64,000 nt of DNA from Candidatus Fermentibacterota bacterium (GTDB taxonomy: Bacteria; JAFGKV01): assembly GCA_016928395.1 (NCBI GenBank), contig JAFGKV010000114.1, positions 1 to 64,000 of the forward strand. Direction: 5' to 3'. The position numbers were made by a program, and so were the translations under genes. The number at the start of each line of letters is the position of its first letter. Position 1 is the stretch's first letter. Below the pieces are notes generated by a model that did not search any database, had not been told where the DNA came from, and saw only the letters and a program-made list of their open reading frames with translations. Below are positions 54,980 through 63,463 of this stretch, piece by piece.

Positions 54980-56371
54980 TCATGCGCCGTCGATGAGAGG
55001 ACGAATCAACGGACCCGGGAGAATGCCATGCTCTCGTGGGTCCAGCCCGGCCACAATCGTGATCGAAGGGCCTGAATCGGCGAGGTCAATGGTCAGCGGG
55101 CGGTCAACCGCCCGCCCGTCCTCGTGGGTGATTATCCGCACCCGCGGCCGGAGCACGTGAGCCGGATTTGTGGTCACTACCATTGCCAATCGACCGTCGC
55201 TCAGCCGCACGAAGGTACCAGGAGCAAACACCCCGACCATGCTGACAAAGGAAGAGAAAAGCCTGGCACTGAATGCCTTTCCCACCAGCCGCGACAGCTG
55301 CAGGATTGCCTCATCGCTACGGATGCCACGCTCACCGCTCCTGGGCGTAACCAAGTCAACAAACTCATCGGCCAGCCCAACCAGTTCCGCCATGGGATGG
55401 ATCTGCCGTTTTCCCGAAACTCGAGGGAATCCACTCAGATCATATCGCATGTGATGCTCGAATGCCACCACGACGCTGAGGCGATCCACCTGCCTCCCCA
55501 GCAAGAGCATCCGGGCACCCTCGGCAGGGTGCATCTGAAAGAGCCGCTCGTCCTCCGATGCCGATTCCCTCCGAAGACCCAATGCCAGCAGTCCCACATC
55601 ATAGAGAAACGAGGCTGTGCCAAGCGCAGCGGTCTGCTCGGGCGTGAGGCCCAGATGCCGCGCATACCCCACAGCGAGCGTGGTCACTCTGACCAGGTGC
55701 GTCAACCACTCGTCCTCATGCCGCTCCATCAGTGCCAGTGACAGGACAGGAGATCTGCCTTCTACCAGTGCCTGCGTGAGTTCATACACGTAGGCACGGG
55801 CGGGACCGATAGAAATCGGACGGTGCGACATGGCACTCTCGACGATTCCCTCAAACCCCGCTCGTGCATGTACAAAGAGGCCGGACACCACCCGATGTTC
55901 CGCGTCAAGTTGATCCGGAGGACGGGCGAGATCCTTGGCTTGCAGGGCAGTAGGGGTCAAGCGGTTGAGGGTGATAGTCCGAATGCCCCGGGCTTGAAGA
56001 ACCCGATGAGATCCGCCACGACTCTGGACAGCTTCAGGGGATTGCTGAAGGACGTCGATCAGTTCACTGAGGTCCTCTGCTGAGCATCCCTGGCTGAAGG
56101 TAACGCGGTCAACGCCGTGACTCTGCAGAATCCGCAAGAGATGGTCGGCGCCGGAGGTAGCCTGGAAGGTGTCGCCATCCTGAAAGACAATCTCCTCAGC
56201 CAGGATTCCCAGATCCACCGCCGCGCACCGTCGGAGCAGAGCAGCCAGCTCTTCCTCGGCTCGCTGCAGGCTTGATGCGATGGATTGGTGGCCCCGGGGA
56301 TAGAGCTGGGCCATACGAAGGGCGCTGTTGAGCGTTCGAAGGAGATCGTCGAGGCTACTGCGTGGTTGCAT
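54980..56371 (-). CDS. Degenerate HD-GYP-like protein with shared N-terminal domain
   Basis: A 463-residue protein. Residues about 14-138 form a domain also seen in the HEAT protein encoded just upstream (RMAQLYPRGHQSIASSLQRA; GVDRVTFSQGCSAEDLSELI). Residues about 215-345 resemble HD-GYP phosphodiesterases: H225, MHPAEGA (H281), EHH (306-307) and DLSGFP. The metal-binding HD pair is Y257-D258 (SFLYDVGLLAL, normally LLHDIGK), and GK is GL. So hydrolysis of c-di-GMP is doubtful and a sensory or binding role is likely. The last 100 residues are a beta domain. It overlaps the HEAT gene by 17 bases. Confidence 0.75.
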   Translation of the reverse strand: MQPRSSLDDLLRTLNSALRMAQLYPRGHQSIASSLQRAEEELAALLRRCAAVDLGILAEEIVFQDGDTFQATSGADHLLRILQSHGVDRVTFSQGCSAEDLSELIDVLQQSPEAVQSRGGSHRVLQARGIRTITLNRLTPTALQAKDLARPPDQLDAEHRVVSGLFVHARAGFEGIVESAMSHRPISIGPARAYVYELTQALVEGRSPVLSLALMERHEDEWLTHLVRVTTLAVGYARHLGLTPEQTAALGTASFLYDVGLLALGLRRESASEDERLFQMHPAEGARMLLLGRQVDRLSVVVAFEHHMRYDLSGFPRVSGKRQIHPMAELVGLADEFVDLVTPRSGERGIRSDEAILQLSRLVGKAFSARLFSSFVSMVGVFAPGTFVRLSDGRLAMVVTTNPAHVLRPRVRIITHEDGRAVDRPLTIDLADSGPSITIVAGLDPREHGILPGPLIRPLIDGA

Positions 56372-58592
56372 CGTGGTGTCCCTTGGCTTCCTCTAGCGCG
56401 CCGCGGCACGCCTTGCGGACCGCTCCAATTCCCCATCGGGCGCGCTGCAGGACGAATCCTCGGCCGGCCCGGTCTTCCAGTGAAAGAAGCGCCTTGGCGG
56501 CGGCGAGGGCCAGTTGGTCATCCCGGGCGCGCCTGGTCCAACCGCCGACACCACGCACGGCCTCTTCCAGCGTGTCGCGAAGCGCGACAAGCTTGGCACT
56601 CCCTGCCAGACGCACGGCCCCAACGCGCACCGGCACAAATTCCGGATTCTCATGGTGTCCTCGGATGAGGGTGGCCAGCGCCCCGGCAAACTGGGCTGGG
56701 CCGAGCTCGTCCGCGGCGTCCAGGGCGATTTGCACTACCTGTGCGCTGGTGTCCCGCAAGCACCGCTCAACAGCGCGTGACCTCTCCGATCCGCCAATTC
56801 TCATCATCGCTGAGAGTGCGGCCGATCTGACAGCCTGATCCCGGTGCGAGAGCAGCGCATCGATCTTTCCTGCCCCACGTCGTGATCCAAGAAGCCGGAT
56901 AATGATCAAAGCCTCCCGCACCACTCGGGGATCGGCGTCCGAAAACCATTCGACAACCTCCTCCTCAGCACTCTGTCCGTATTGGCACACAATCTCGTTA
57001 CGCAGTTCTTCGCAGATGTCCCACTCCGGTGCCCGCGAGAGCGCCTTCATGACCGCTCGCACCCCAGGGTCGCCGAACCTCGCGGCCGTATGCCTGGCGG
57101 ATACCCGCTGCCCGGGATCGGCGGAGAGCATTCCTCTGGCAAGATGATCCACCAGGGTGACGCCCAGCAGCTTGGCCATGGCCTCCTTGGGCCTGAAGCC
57201 CCGGGTGGCGAGTTCTCCCGCCAATTCCTCCGCGAGTCGCTGCAATTCGGCATACTCATCATCCTCAGCCAGGCGTACGAATTCGGTGTGATAGTGGGAC
57301 AGCACTGCCTCAACTTGCTCGGGCGTGTCGCTGAGGCAGATGAGCCCTCTCAGGTCATCCAAGTAGCTTGCGAGGACCATCTCCTCGTGCATACCGCTCC
57401 TTAGCCGCTCACCATCAACCACGCCGAGATCGCCGCGCGGTGGGGTGGCGGCCAAGAGCGACGAGAACAGAGGATCGACGTCGTCGAGGAACCCCACTCC
57501 ACGAACCACGCGCTCCTCCCACCAAGTCAGGATCTCGGAGCGTCTCGTTTCGGGCACCCCGCTCAAAGCCAGCTCTTGTGCCAGTAACGGTTCGAGTCTG
57601 ACCCGACGATCATGATCGGGCACGAGATCACGAATCACAAGCCCGAGCCCGTCGTCGAGGCCGCCCCGTTCGGTCACGGCATCCGCGATGGCTGAGGCCA
57701 GATCGGCATCGTCCATCTCATCGGCCAGCGTTGGCGCGCGGGCTTTGTGGTGAAGTGCGCTTCCGAGAAGCTCGGGCCGCCGCGCAAGTACCAGATTGGC
57801 ATCCAGAGAGAGCGTTGCCCCGACCAGGGTCTTTCGCAGCGATTCCCACCGTTCGGGGTACAAATTGCGGAGTCGCTCTGCCAGGAGCCCGAGGGTGCCC
57901 ACGGTCCCCTCGGCCAGGGGCGTCGTCGCCTTTGCCGGTGCGGGATGCGACCCCTTGAGACTCAGCTCTAGGAGACGGGCCAGGGCTGCCCGATCCTCGG
58001 ATAGCCGCCCCAAGACATCGATCTCCTCATCGCTCATTGCCTTCTGCATCGGGCGGGGATCCCACAGGGTCAGAAGTCGGGCAAAGTGCTCCGCATCTCT
58101 CTCCCCGACCTCAGCGGGAGCGCCCACACCGTCGGCAAAGAGCCTGCCATAGTCCAACGGGTAGAGCGTAATCCTCTCGAGGCCTTGCTCGGATGCCAGT
58201 TCCGAGAGGCGAGTCTGCGGAGCCATGCGGCGAGTATCGATGGCGAGAACTCTCATCAATACGCCGAGCTCGCGGCTCTCCACATCGGCGGGGAATTCCA
58301 CAGATGCCAATCCGAGTCTCAGAAATCGGTCCGAAAAGCCGGCCGGAACCTCCACGGGAACCTCGGGAGCGAGTTCGTCGAGAAAGCATTCCTGTTTGTA
58401 GACGGTAAGCTTGAGTGTGGCGCCTCCGGCCGCAAGAGACAGAATGGTCTCGCGCAGTGACTCCAGCGCTGCGGAGAACCGAGGGTGGGATGCCGGGTAC
58501 AGAGCAGCGCACCGACGGGCGGCTTCGATCCCTCCCAAGAGCTTCACAATTCTACCCGCTGTCGGGGCCTGCGTGTGCGACCGGTCAGTCAT
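56355..58592 (-). CDS. HEAT-repeat protein with the same N-terminal domain
   Basis: A 745-residue cytoplasmic protein. Residues about 20-147 correspond to the N-terminus of the following HD-like protein (RCAALYPASHPRFSAALESL; LASVEFPADVESRELGVLM; GLERITLYPLD). From about 470 to 740 it has HEAT repeats (ARHTAARFGDPGVRAVMKAL; VREALIIIRLLGSRRGAGKI; AVRSAALSAMMRIGGSERSR). The middle is helical and unassigned. HEAT arrays make protein-protein contacts, so this probably serves as a scaffold or adaptor with its neighbour. ATG 58592. Both genes form a two-gene operon. Confidence 0.75.
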   Translation of the reverse strand: MTDRSHTQAPTAGRIVKLLGGIEAARRCAALYPASHPRFSAALESLRETILSLAAGGATLKLTVYKQECFLDELAPEVPVEVPAGFSDRFLRLGLASVEFPADVESRELGVLMRVLAIDTRRMAPQTRLSELASEQGLERITLYPLDYGRLFADGVGAPAEVGERDAEHFARLLTLWDPRPMQKAMSDEEIDVLGRLSEDRAALARLLELSLKGSHPAPAKATTPLAEGTVGTLGLLAERLRNLYPERWESLRKTLVGATLSLDANLVLARRPELLGSALHHKARAPTLADEMDDADLASAIADAVTERGGLDDGLGLVIRDLVPDHDRRVRLEPLLAQELALSGVPETRRSEILTWWEERVVRGVGFLDDVDPLFSSLLAATPPRGDLGVVDGERLRSGMHEEMVLASYLDDLRGLICLSDTPEQVEAVLSHYHTEFVRLAEDDEYAELQRLAEELAGELATRGFRPKEAMAKLLGVTLVDHLARGMLSADPGQRVSARHTAARFGDPGVRAVMKALSRAPEWDICEELRNEIVCQYGQSAEEEVVEWFSDADPRVVREALIIIRLLGSRRGAGKIDALLSHRDQAVRSAALSAMMRIGGSERSRAVERCLRDTSAQVVQIALDAADELGPAQFAGALATLIRGHHENPEFVPVRVGAVRLAGSAKLVALRDTLEEAVRGVGGWTRRARDDQLALAAAKALLSLEDRAGRGFVLQRARWGIGAVRKACRGALEEAKGHHDATTQ

Positions 58593-58806
58593 GGAATAGG
58601 GCTCCTGGATCCTGCCATAGATACGAAGAGTCGCCCGCTATGGTGTGGCTGCCGAGAGCGCCTGTCAATCCTGAGAGCACGTCGAGCTTCATGCATCACA
58701 GCTATCCACCTTACCATTGCTCTTGACAGAAGGCTCTCGGAAGCGGTTTCTCACTGATCATCAGTCGTGTCAGGCCCACTCATGCCCTGCGCGGACGGGA
58801 AACAAC
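58593..58806. other. Divergent intergenic region, HEAT gene and ptsI
   Basis: 214 bases that must hold the promoters of the HEAT/HD pair and of the enzyme I gene. TTGACAGAAGG at 58722 fits a -35-like TTGACA, but no matching -10 is clear within 17 bases. No gene is seen. Confidence 0.35.
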
Positions 58807-60555
58807 GTGGAGAACCATCAGTCAGTAATCGTGCAAGGACTTCCGGTAGCCGAGGGTGTGGCCCTCGGTCGCGCGTTCGTCTATTCAACCGATGTATCAT
58901 GCGTTCTAAGGCGAGAGGTTCCGGACCAAGAGGTCGACCACGAGATATCTCGCTTCGTTGAAGCGAGGGAGGATGTTGAGAGATACTACGAGGCCGCCGT
59001 TGAGGAGGCGGTGAGGGACCTCGGCCAGGAAGAGGCAGACATACTGCGAAGTCACTTCCACATCGTCCGGGATCCTTACTTCATGGAGGAAGTTCCTGAG
59101 CTCATCCGCAGCCAGAACGTCAACCCGGAGTGGCTGGTCTCGGAGGGAGTTCACCGCATCGCCAAGACCTTGGGAGACAGCCCGGATTCCTATCTCCGGG
59201 AACGGGCGACCGACGTTGAAGACGTCGGTCGACAACTGCTGCACAGGCTCCTGCAGATGGAGGGAATCGGCCACATACCAGGCCATGAGCCGGTAGTGGT
59301 GGTAGCACGAGAGCTGACGCCGTCCGATATCCTCCGCCTCAAGAAGTCCCGGGTACTGGCTCTGGTGACGGAACTGGGCACGGCAACGTCGCATGCAGCG
59401 GTGATCGCCAAGCCCCTGAACATCCCGGTAGTGATGGGAATCACGGGGCTGATGAATTCCGTGCGAACGGATGACACTATCTTCGTCGACGGTTCCAAGG
59501 GCGAGATTCACCTCAATCCTGATCCTGCTGCCGCACGGTTGTTCCAGCGCAGGATTCGGGAGGCCCAAGACCATCGGGTACGCATCGTCGAAGATACGAC
59601 ACTTCCCGCTCTCACCACGGACGGTGTAAAAGTGTCGCTCTTGGCCAATCTCGCCCATCCGGAGGAGACCCACGCGGCCCTAGCTGCGGGAGCCGAGGGA
59701 GTTGGCCTGTTCCGTACCGAGTTCGCGTTTTTGGCGGAGGGTCGGTTGCTCGATGAAGATGAGCAGTACGCCATCTATGAAGCCGTTGTCAGGGGGATGG
59801 CGGGGCGACCCGTGGTGATACGCACGCTTGATCTGGGCGGTGACAAACTGGTGCCGCATCATGAACGCCAGCTGGAGGCGAATCCCTTCCTGGGATGGCG
59901 CTCAATCCGGATATCGCTTCAGATGAAGGAAAGCTTTAAGATCCAGCTCAGATCGATACTGCGTGCCAGCGCGTCGGGACCGACGAGCATCATGTACCCC
60001 ATGATCTCGACTGTCGATGAGGTAATCGATGTCAAGGCCGTGGTGGATGAAGTGATGCGGGATTTGATGCGTGAGGGTCTCGACTACAACCCGCAGATTC
60101 CGCAGGGGATGATGATTGAGGTGCCATCAGCCGCGGTGAACATACGCGCGTTTCTCCCCCATACCGACTTCGTCAGTATCGGCACGAATGATTTGGTACA
60201 GTATGCTCTGGCTGTTGACCGCAACAATCCACGCGTCGCATCCTACTATCGACCGTGTGATCCGGCCGTACTCCGGCTCATACGCCACACCGCCTGGACG
60301 ACGCGGCGGGCCCGCAAACACACCTCGGTATGCGGTGAGATGGCCGGCCGGCCCCGATACGCCCCGTTACTCATAGGTTTGGGAGTTGATGAGCTCAGCA
60401 TGGCACCGAATCTGATCCCCGCGGTGAAGCACATAATCCGGAATACGAGCCTCGCCGACGCCGCGGTCTTGGCCCGGGATACCCTGGCCTGTTCGACGGC
60501 TACAGAGGTGGAGAAACTGGTAGACACTTTCGTGGCCAACATACCAGGCTCGTAG
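58807..60555 (+). CDS. ptsI: Phosphoenolpyruvate-protein phosphotransferase (PTS enzyme I)
   Basis: A 582-residue enzyme (E. coli PtsI has 575). From GTG 58807 it starts ENHQSVIVQGLPVAEGVALG, the usual opening. The phosphorylated histidine is in LGTATSHAAVIAKPLNIPVV (about residue 196). PEP-binding motifs are GVGLFRTEFAF, TLDLGGDKL, SIGTNDLVQYALAVDR and SVCGEMAGRP with the active cysteine (about 508). It passes phosphate from PEP to HPr. No ptsH (HPr), HPr kinase or EII gene is in view, so its partner is elsewhere and may serve regulation. The ribosome-binding site is weak. Confidence 0.93.
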   Translation: MENHQSVIVQGLPVAEGVALGRAFVYSTDVSCVLRREVPDQEVDHEISRFVEAREDVERYYEAAVEEAVRDLGQEEADILRSHFHIVRDPYFMEEVPELIRSQNVNPEWLVSEGVHRIAKTLGDSPDSYLRERATDVEDVGRQLLHRLLQMEGIGHIPGHEPVVVVARELTPSDILRLKKSRVLALVTELGTATSHAAVIAKPLNIPVVMGITGLMNSVRTDDTIFVDGSKGEIHLNPDPAAARLFQRRIREAQDHRVRIVEDTTLPALTTDGVKVSLLANLAHPEETHAALAAGAEGVGLFRTEFAFLAEGRLLDEDEQYAIYEAVVRGMAGRPVVIRTLDLGGDKLVPHHERQLEANPFLGWRSIRISLQMKESFKIQLRSILRASASGPTSIMYPMISTVDEVIDVKAVVDEVMRDLMREGLDYNPQIPQGMMIEVPSAAVNIRAFLPHTDFVSIGTNDLVQYALAVDRNNPRVASYYRPCDPAVLRLIRHTAWTTRRARKHTSVCGEMAGRPRYAPLLIGLGVDELSMAPNLIPAVKHIIRNTSLADAAVLARDTLACSTATEVEKLVDTFVANIPGS

Positions 60556-60730
60556 TAGTCGCCGACCCCGGTGGTATAGCCCGGTTGCTGCGTTGTGAGG
60601 AGGTTCAAGGTTCGGAGTTCACTCCAGTGGTGCGGGGTGGAGGGAGAAAGCCATGGATGAGGCTGACCTCTCCCCGAGCGAAAACCCGTGGCCTGTACAG
60701 CACACGCAGTCTCCCACAGCAGAACTCCTT

Positions 60731-61165
60731 TCAGATAGCGCTCGCCCACACCTCCCACGACACGAAACAAGGCTTCAGTCCACTATCCTTGTATGCCTTG
60801 AATCTCTTACGGCTGGCTTCCCGTAGCCGCTCGTCCCCGGGGACAGTCTCGGCAATCAACTCGGCCGTACACAGCGCGCCCGTGGGGCTTACGGAAGCCT
60901 GGATCACGACGGGACGTTCCGCTGCCGGTACTCCAATACTGATCACCACGGGGTCAAGACGGTCATCAGCGTCGTCCCCTGCGATGCCATGGGGTACAAA
61001 GATAGACGGCGGCAAGGCCCAGAGTGCACGGCTCAGGTGCCGGGCCTCTTCATCGCTGCTGACAATCACGCTGAGCTTTCCATGCGACAGGAGTGATGCG
61101 ACAAGCTGAGCCACTGCGGGCCAGTGGGCTGAAGGAGGCATTTGGTAGAACACGACGCGGGGCAT
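60731..61165 (-). CDS. holC: DNA polymerase III chi subunit-like protein (HolC)
   Basis: A 144-residue protein (E. coli chi has 147). MPRVVFYQMPPSAHWPAVAQ starts at ATG 61165, with GGGAGT just upstream. Matches to HolC: LLSHGKLSVIVSSDEEARHL, ALWALPPSIFVPHGIAG, DPVVISIG and the C-terminal RLREASRKRFKAYKDSG. Chi joins the clamp loader to single-stranded DNA-binding protein. It is known mainly in proteobacteria, so finding it in a lineage that looks non-proteobacterial is of note. The 175-base gap 60556-60730 before it shows nothing. Confidence 0.82.
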   Translation of the reverse strand: MPRVVFYQMPPSAHWPAVAQLVASLLSHGKLSVIVSSDEEARHLSRALWALPPSIFVPHGIAGDDADDRLDPVVISIGVPAAERPVVIQASVSPTGALCTAELIAETVPGDERLREASRKRFKAYKDSGLKPCFVSWEVWASAI

Positions 61166-61227
61166 TGCCACTCCCGGGACAGCGGTGGTCACTTGCTTCA
61201 TGAGGGCATTCACGATACACTCCCGCC

Positions 61228-62307
61228 ATGCAACGTGCAAACCAAACCCTACTGGCAGCAGTACTACTCTTCGCGCAGTGCGGGCGCCATACCCCCCCCG
61301 CCTCACCATGGGCTCAGGCGCAACGGGGAGTCGTTCATGTCCAGGCGGATTTCCTCTCATCGTTGGACACGGCACTCATCGACCCGGGCAATGCAGGGCC
61401 TGTGCAGCACTCCAAGGTGATGATCAATGGCCAGACAAGGGATGGCATCTACATGCAGGCGCCTGCCCAGGCGCGCTTTCCCGTGTTCGTGCATCCCGGA
61501 AGTCGGGTGTCTGCATGGTGTGCCATGCTCCCGAAATCGTGGGACGGCAGCACCGACGGCGCCGAGTTCCGCATCTCCGTCATCGCTTCTGATACCCAGG
61601 ACAGCGTGCTGTTGGGGGTGACTTCGCTGAATCCGATGCGCCGCGAGGAGGACCGCGCTTGGTTCCTGCGGGAGCACGATCTCTCGCCATGGGTGGGGTC
61701 CACGGTCCTCATCGAGTTGGCGGTCGCACCCGGCCCTGCGGGCGACAGTTACCGTGACTGGTGCATCTGGGGTGAACCTGTGGTATTCTCTCCACCCTTG
61801 GCGCTCCCACGGGATACTATGGAGAGAGTCAGCCGCCAACTGGAGTCGGCGGCAATGAGCGTGGACTGGTGCTTCGTCTCGACCAGAGCACTCCATGCCA
61901 CGCCAGACTCGTCGCAACTCACTTCCTCGCTCACATTGGGAGGATTGACGAGAGAAGGTCTCTATGCTCACCCTCCCTGGTCGCGTTCGGCTATCGTGAC
62001 TCCGGGCCCTCGGGCGAGGCTGGTGACCTCGCTGGGGATGGTGGAATCATGCTGGAGTCGGAGCGATGGCGTCATGTTCCGTGTCCTCGCCGAGACTTCT
62101 GAACAGGCCCCGATTACTCTGTTCGAGTACATGCTTCATCCCAGGGCGAACAGATGCGACAGGGCCTGGGTGGACATCTCGGTGGATCTGTCTCGATTCT
62201 CGGGCAGCCCCGTCCGCCTGACTCTTGCCACCACGGCCGGCTGGGGAAACCATCTGCTGTGCGATTCTGTCGTGTATGGGCTGCCGCGGGTAGTCTCCGA
62301 CATCTGA
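61228..62307 (+). CDS. Exported protein with two tandem beta domains
   Basis: A 359-residue protein. The N-terminus (NQTLLAAVLLFAQCGRHTPP) is a signal peptide with a lipobox-like LFAQC, but Gln before Cys is not typical. Two similar halves follow, about 38-190 and 205-355. Corresponding pieces are GQTRDGIYMQAPAQARFPVF / GLTREGLYAHPPWSRSAIV; STDGAEFRISVIASD / RSDGVMFRVLAETSE; and LSPWVGSTVLIELAVAPG / LSRFSGSPVRLTLATTAG. The pattern fits a sugar-binding NPCBM-like sandwich. It lies four bases before a glycosyltransferase gene, which supports a glycan link. Confidence 0.7.
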   Translation: MQRANQTLLAAVLLFAQCGRHTPPASPWAQAQRGVVHVQADFLSSLDTALIDPGNAGPVQHSKVMINGQTRDGIYMQAPAQARFPVFVHPGSRVSAWCAMLPKSWDGSTDGAEFRISVIASDTQDSVLLGVTSLNPMRREEDRAWFLREHDLSPWVGSTVLIELAVAPGPAGDSYRDWCIWGEPVVFSPPLALPRDTMERVSRQLESAAMSVDWCFVSTRALHATPDSSQLTSSLTLGGLTREGLYAHPPWSRSAIVTPGPRARLVTSLGMVESCWSRSDGVMFRVLAETSEQAPITLFEYMLHPRANRCDRAWVDISVDLSRFSGSPVRLTLATTAGWGNHLLCDSVVYGLPRVVSDI

Positions 62308-62311
62308 TTCC

Positions 62312-63385
62312 GTGCGGATTCTCTTCGTCAGCAACCATTTTCCTCCACTGCACGTAGGAGGCTATGAGATCTACTGCGCCGCCACGGCTGCCGCCCTTCG
62401 GGAGCGCGGCCACGAGGTTCTCGTGGTGACTACCGGCGATGCCTCGCTCTCTGATACCACGGTCTGCAGGGGGCTCACCTTCGATATGACGCTGGCCGAT
62501 GCTGAGGCCGCACGAAAGAATAGCGAATGCCTTGCGGATCAACTGCACCGTTTCCGAGCGGATAGAGCCCTGGTCTGGAATACCTATGGCCTGCATCATG
62601 ACGCGGTCTTCAAAGCGCTGAAGATGACGCCCACGACGTGTTACCTGATGCTGCACGATTTGGCGTTCTTTGGCCCGCCCGGCCTCCGCAGCATTCCCCT
62701 GATCGCCGCCAGTCAGGTGATCCGGTTCCACTTCCTTCGCTGCGGATTTGCCGCGGAGTCGCTTCGGTTAGTCTACCCTGGCGTTCACCTTCCCCAGGCC
62801 TTCCGACACCACACGGAGAATGATCTCGTTCGCATTCTTTTCTGCGGCAGGATCATCTCCTACAAAGGGCTCCACGTCGCTCTGCTGGCACTGGAACGCC
62901 TTCCGGGGCGTTTTGCCCTGACAGTCATCGGGGAGGCGGATGCCACCCTCGACTACGGGCCGCAGATTCGTCACTGGGTTACGGCGAACCACCTTGATTC
63001 CCGCGTCACCTTCCTCGGCGGTCTCACCCATGATCAGGTAGTGGCGGAATATGCCCGGCACGACATCGTGGTGTTCCCCTCTCTGTGGGAGGAGCCCCTG
63101 GGCCTCGTGGTGCTGGAAGCCATGGCTGCCGGTCTGCCGGTAGTCGCATCACGGCGTGGTGCACCCGTAGAGCTGATCACGGGGGGGCGCACCGGCCTCT
63201 TCCACGAGCCGGGCAATGCGGTCGACCTTGCCCGCGCCGTGCAGGAGCTGTCGTGTGCTTCACGACGTCAGGAGATCGGCCAGGCGGCCCGGGAGAGCAT
63301 CCGGCAGAGGTTCGACTTCGATCGGTACATAGAGGATATCGAAGGCATCGTGACCTCGTTGGCCCGGGAGCGTCGCGGAGGTTGA
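62312..63385 (+). CDS. GT4-family glycosyltransferase
   Basis: A 357-residue GT-B enzyme from GTG 62312. The N-terminus MRILFVSNHFPPLHVGGYEI has the GG(V/Y)E acceptor-site motif of GT4 enzymes. The donor domain has RILFCGRIISYKGLHVALLA and the EX7E stretch in PSLWEEPLGLVVLEAMAAGL, followed by PVVASRRGAPVELI. Probably acts with the polysaccharide genes at 11-19 kb or on a separate glycan with the two-domain exported protein upstream. Its stop codon lies within a strong hairpin. Confidence 0.92.
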   Translation: MRILFVSNHFPPLHVGGYEIYCAATAAALRERGHEVLVVTTGDASLSDTTVCRGLTFDMTLADAEAARKNSECLADQLHRFRADRALVWNTYGLHHDAVFKALKMTPTTCYLMLHDLAFFGPPGLRSIPLIAASQVIRFHFLRCGFAAESLRLVYPGVHLPQAFRHHTENDLVRILFCGRIISYKGLHVALLALERLPGRFALTVIGEADATLDYGPQIRHWVTANHLDSRVTFLGGLTHDQVVAEYARHDIVVFPSLWEEPLGLVVLEAMAAGLPVVASRRGAPVELITGGRTGLFHEPGNAVDLARAVQELSCASRRQEIGQAARESIRQRFDFDRYIEDIEGIVTSLARERRGG

Positions 63386-63417
63386 AGCGCCCCGCGTTGA
63401 CGCGGAGCGCTTCAACC
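63380..63417 (+). terminator. Strong hairpin overlapping the stop codon of the glycosyltransferase gene
   Basis: GGTTGAAGCGC (63380-63390) pairs with GCGCTTCAACC (63407-63417), eleven base pairs. After a C-A mismatch, CCGCG pairs with CGCGG around loop TTGA. The TGA stop (63383-63385) is inside the left arm. No T-run follows. It probably ends transcription before the carboxypeptidase gene. Confidence 0.7.
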
Positions 63418-63463
63418 CACACCTTGTGCGACTCCTGCCGCACCACACCCTTGGAGGTCTCCC

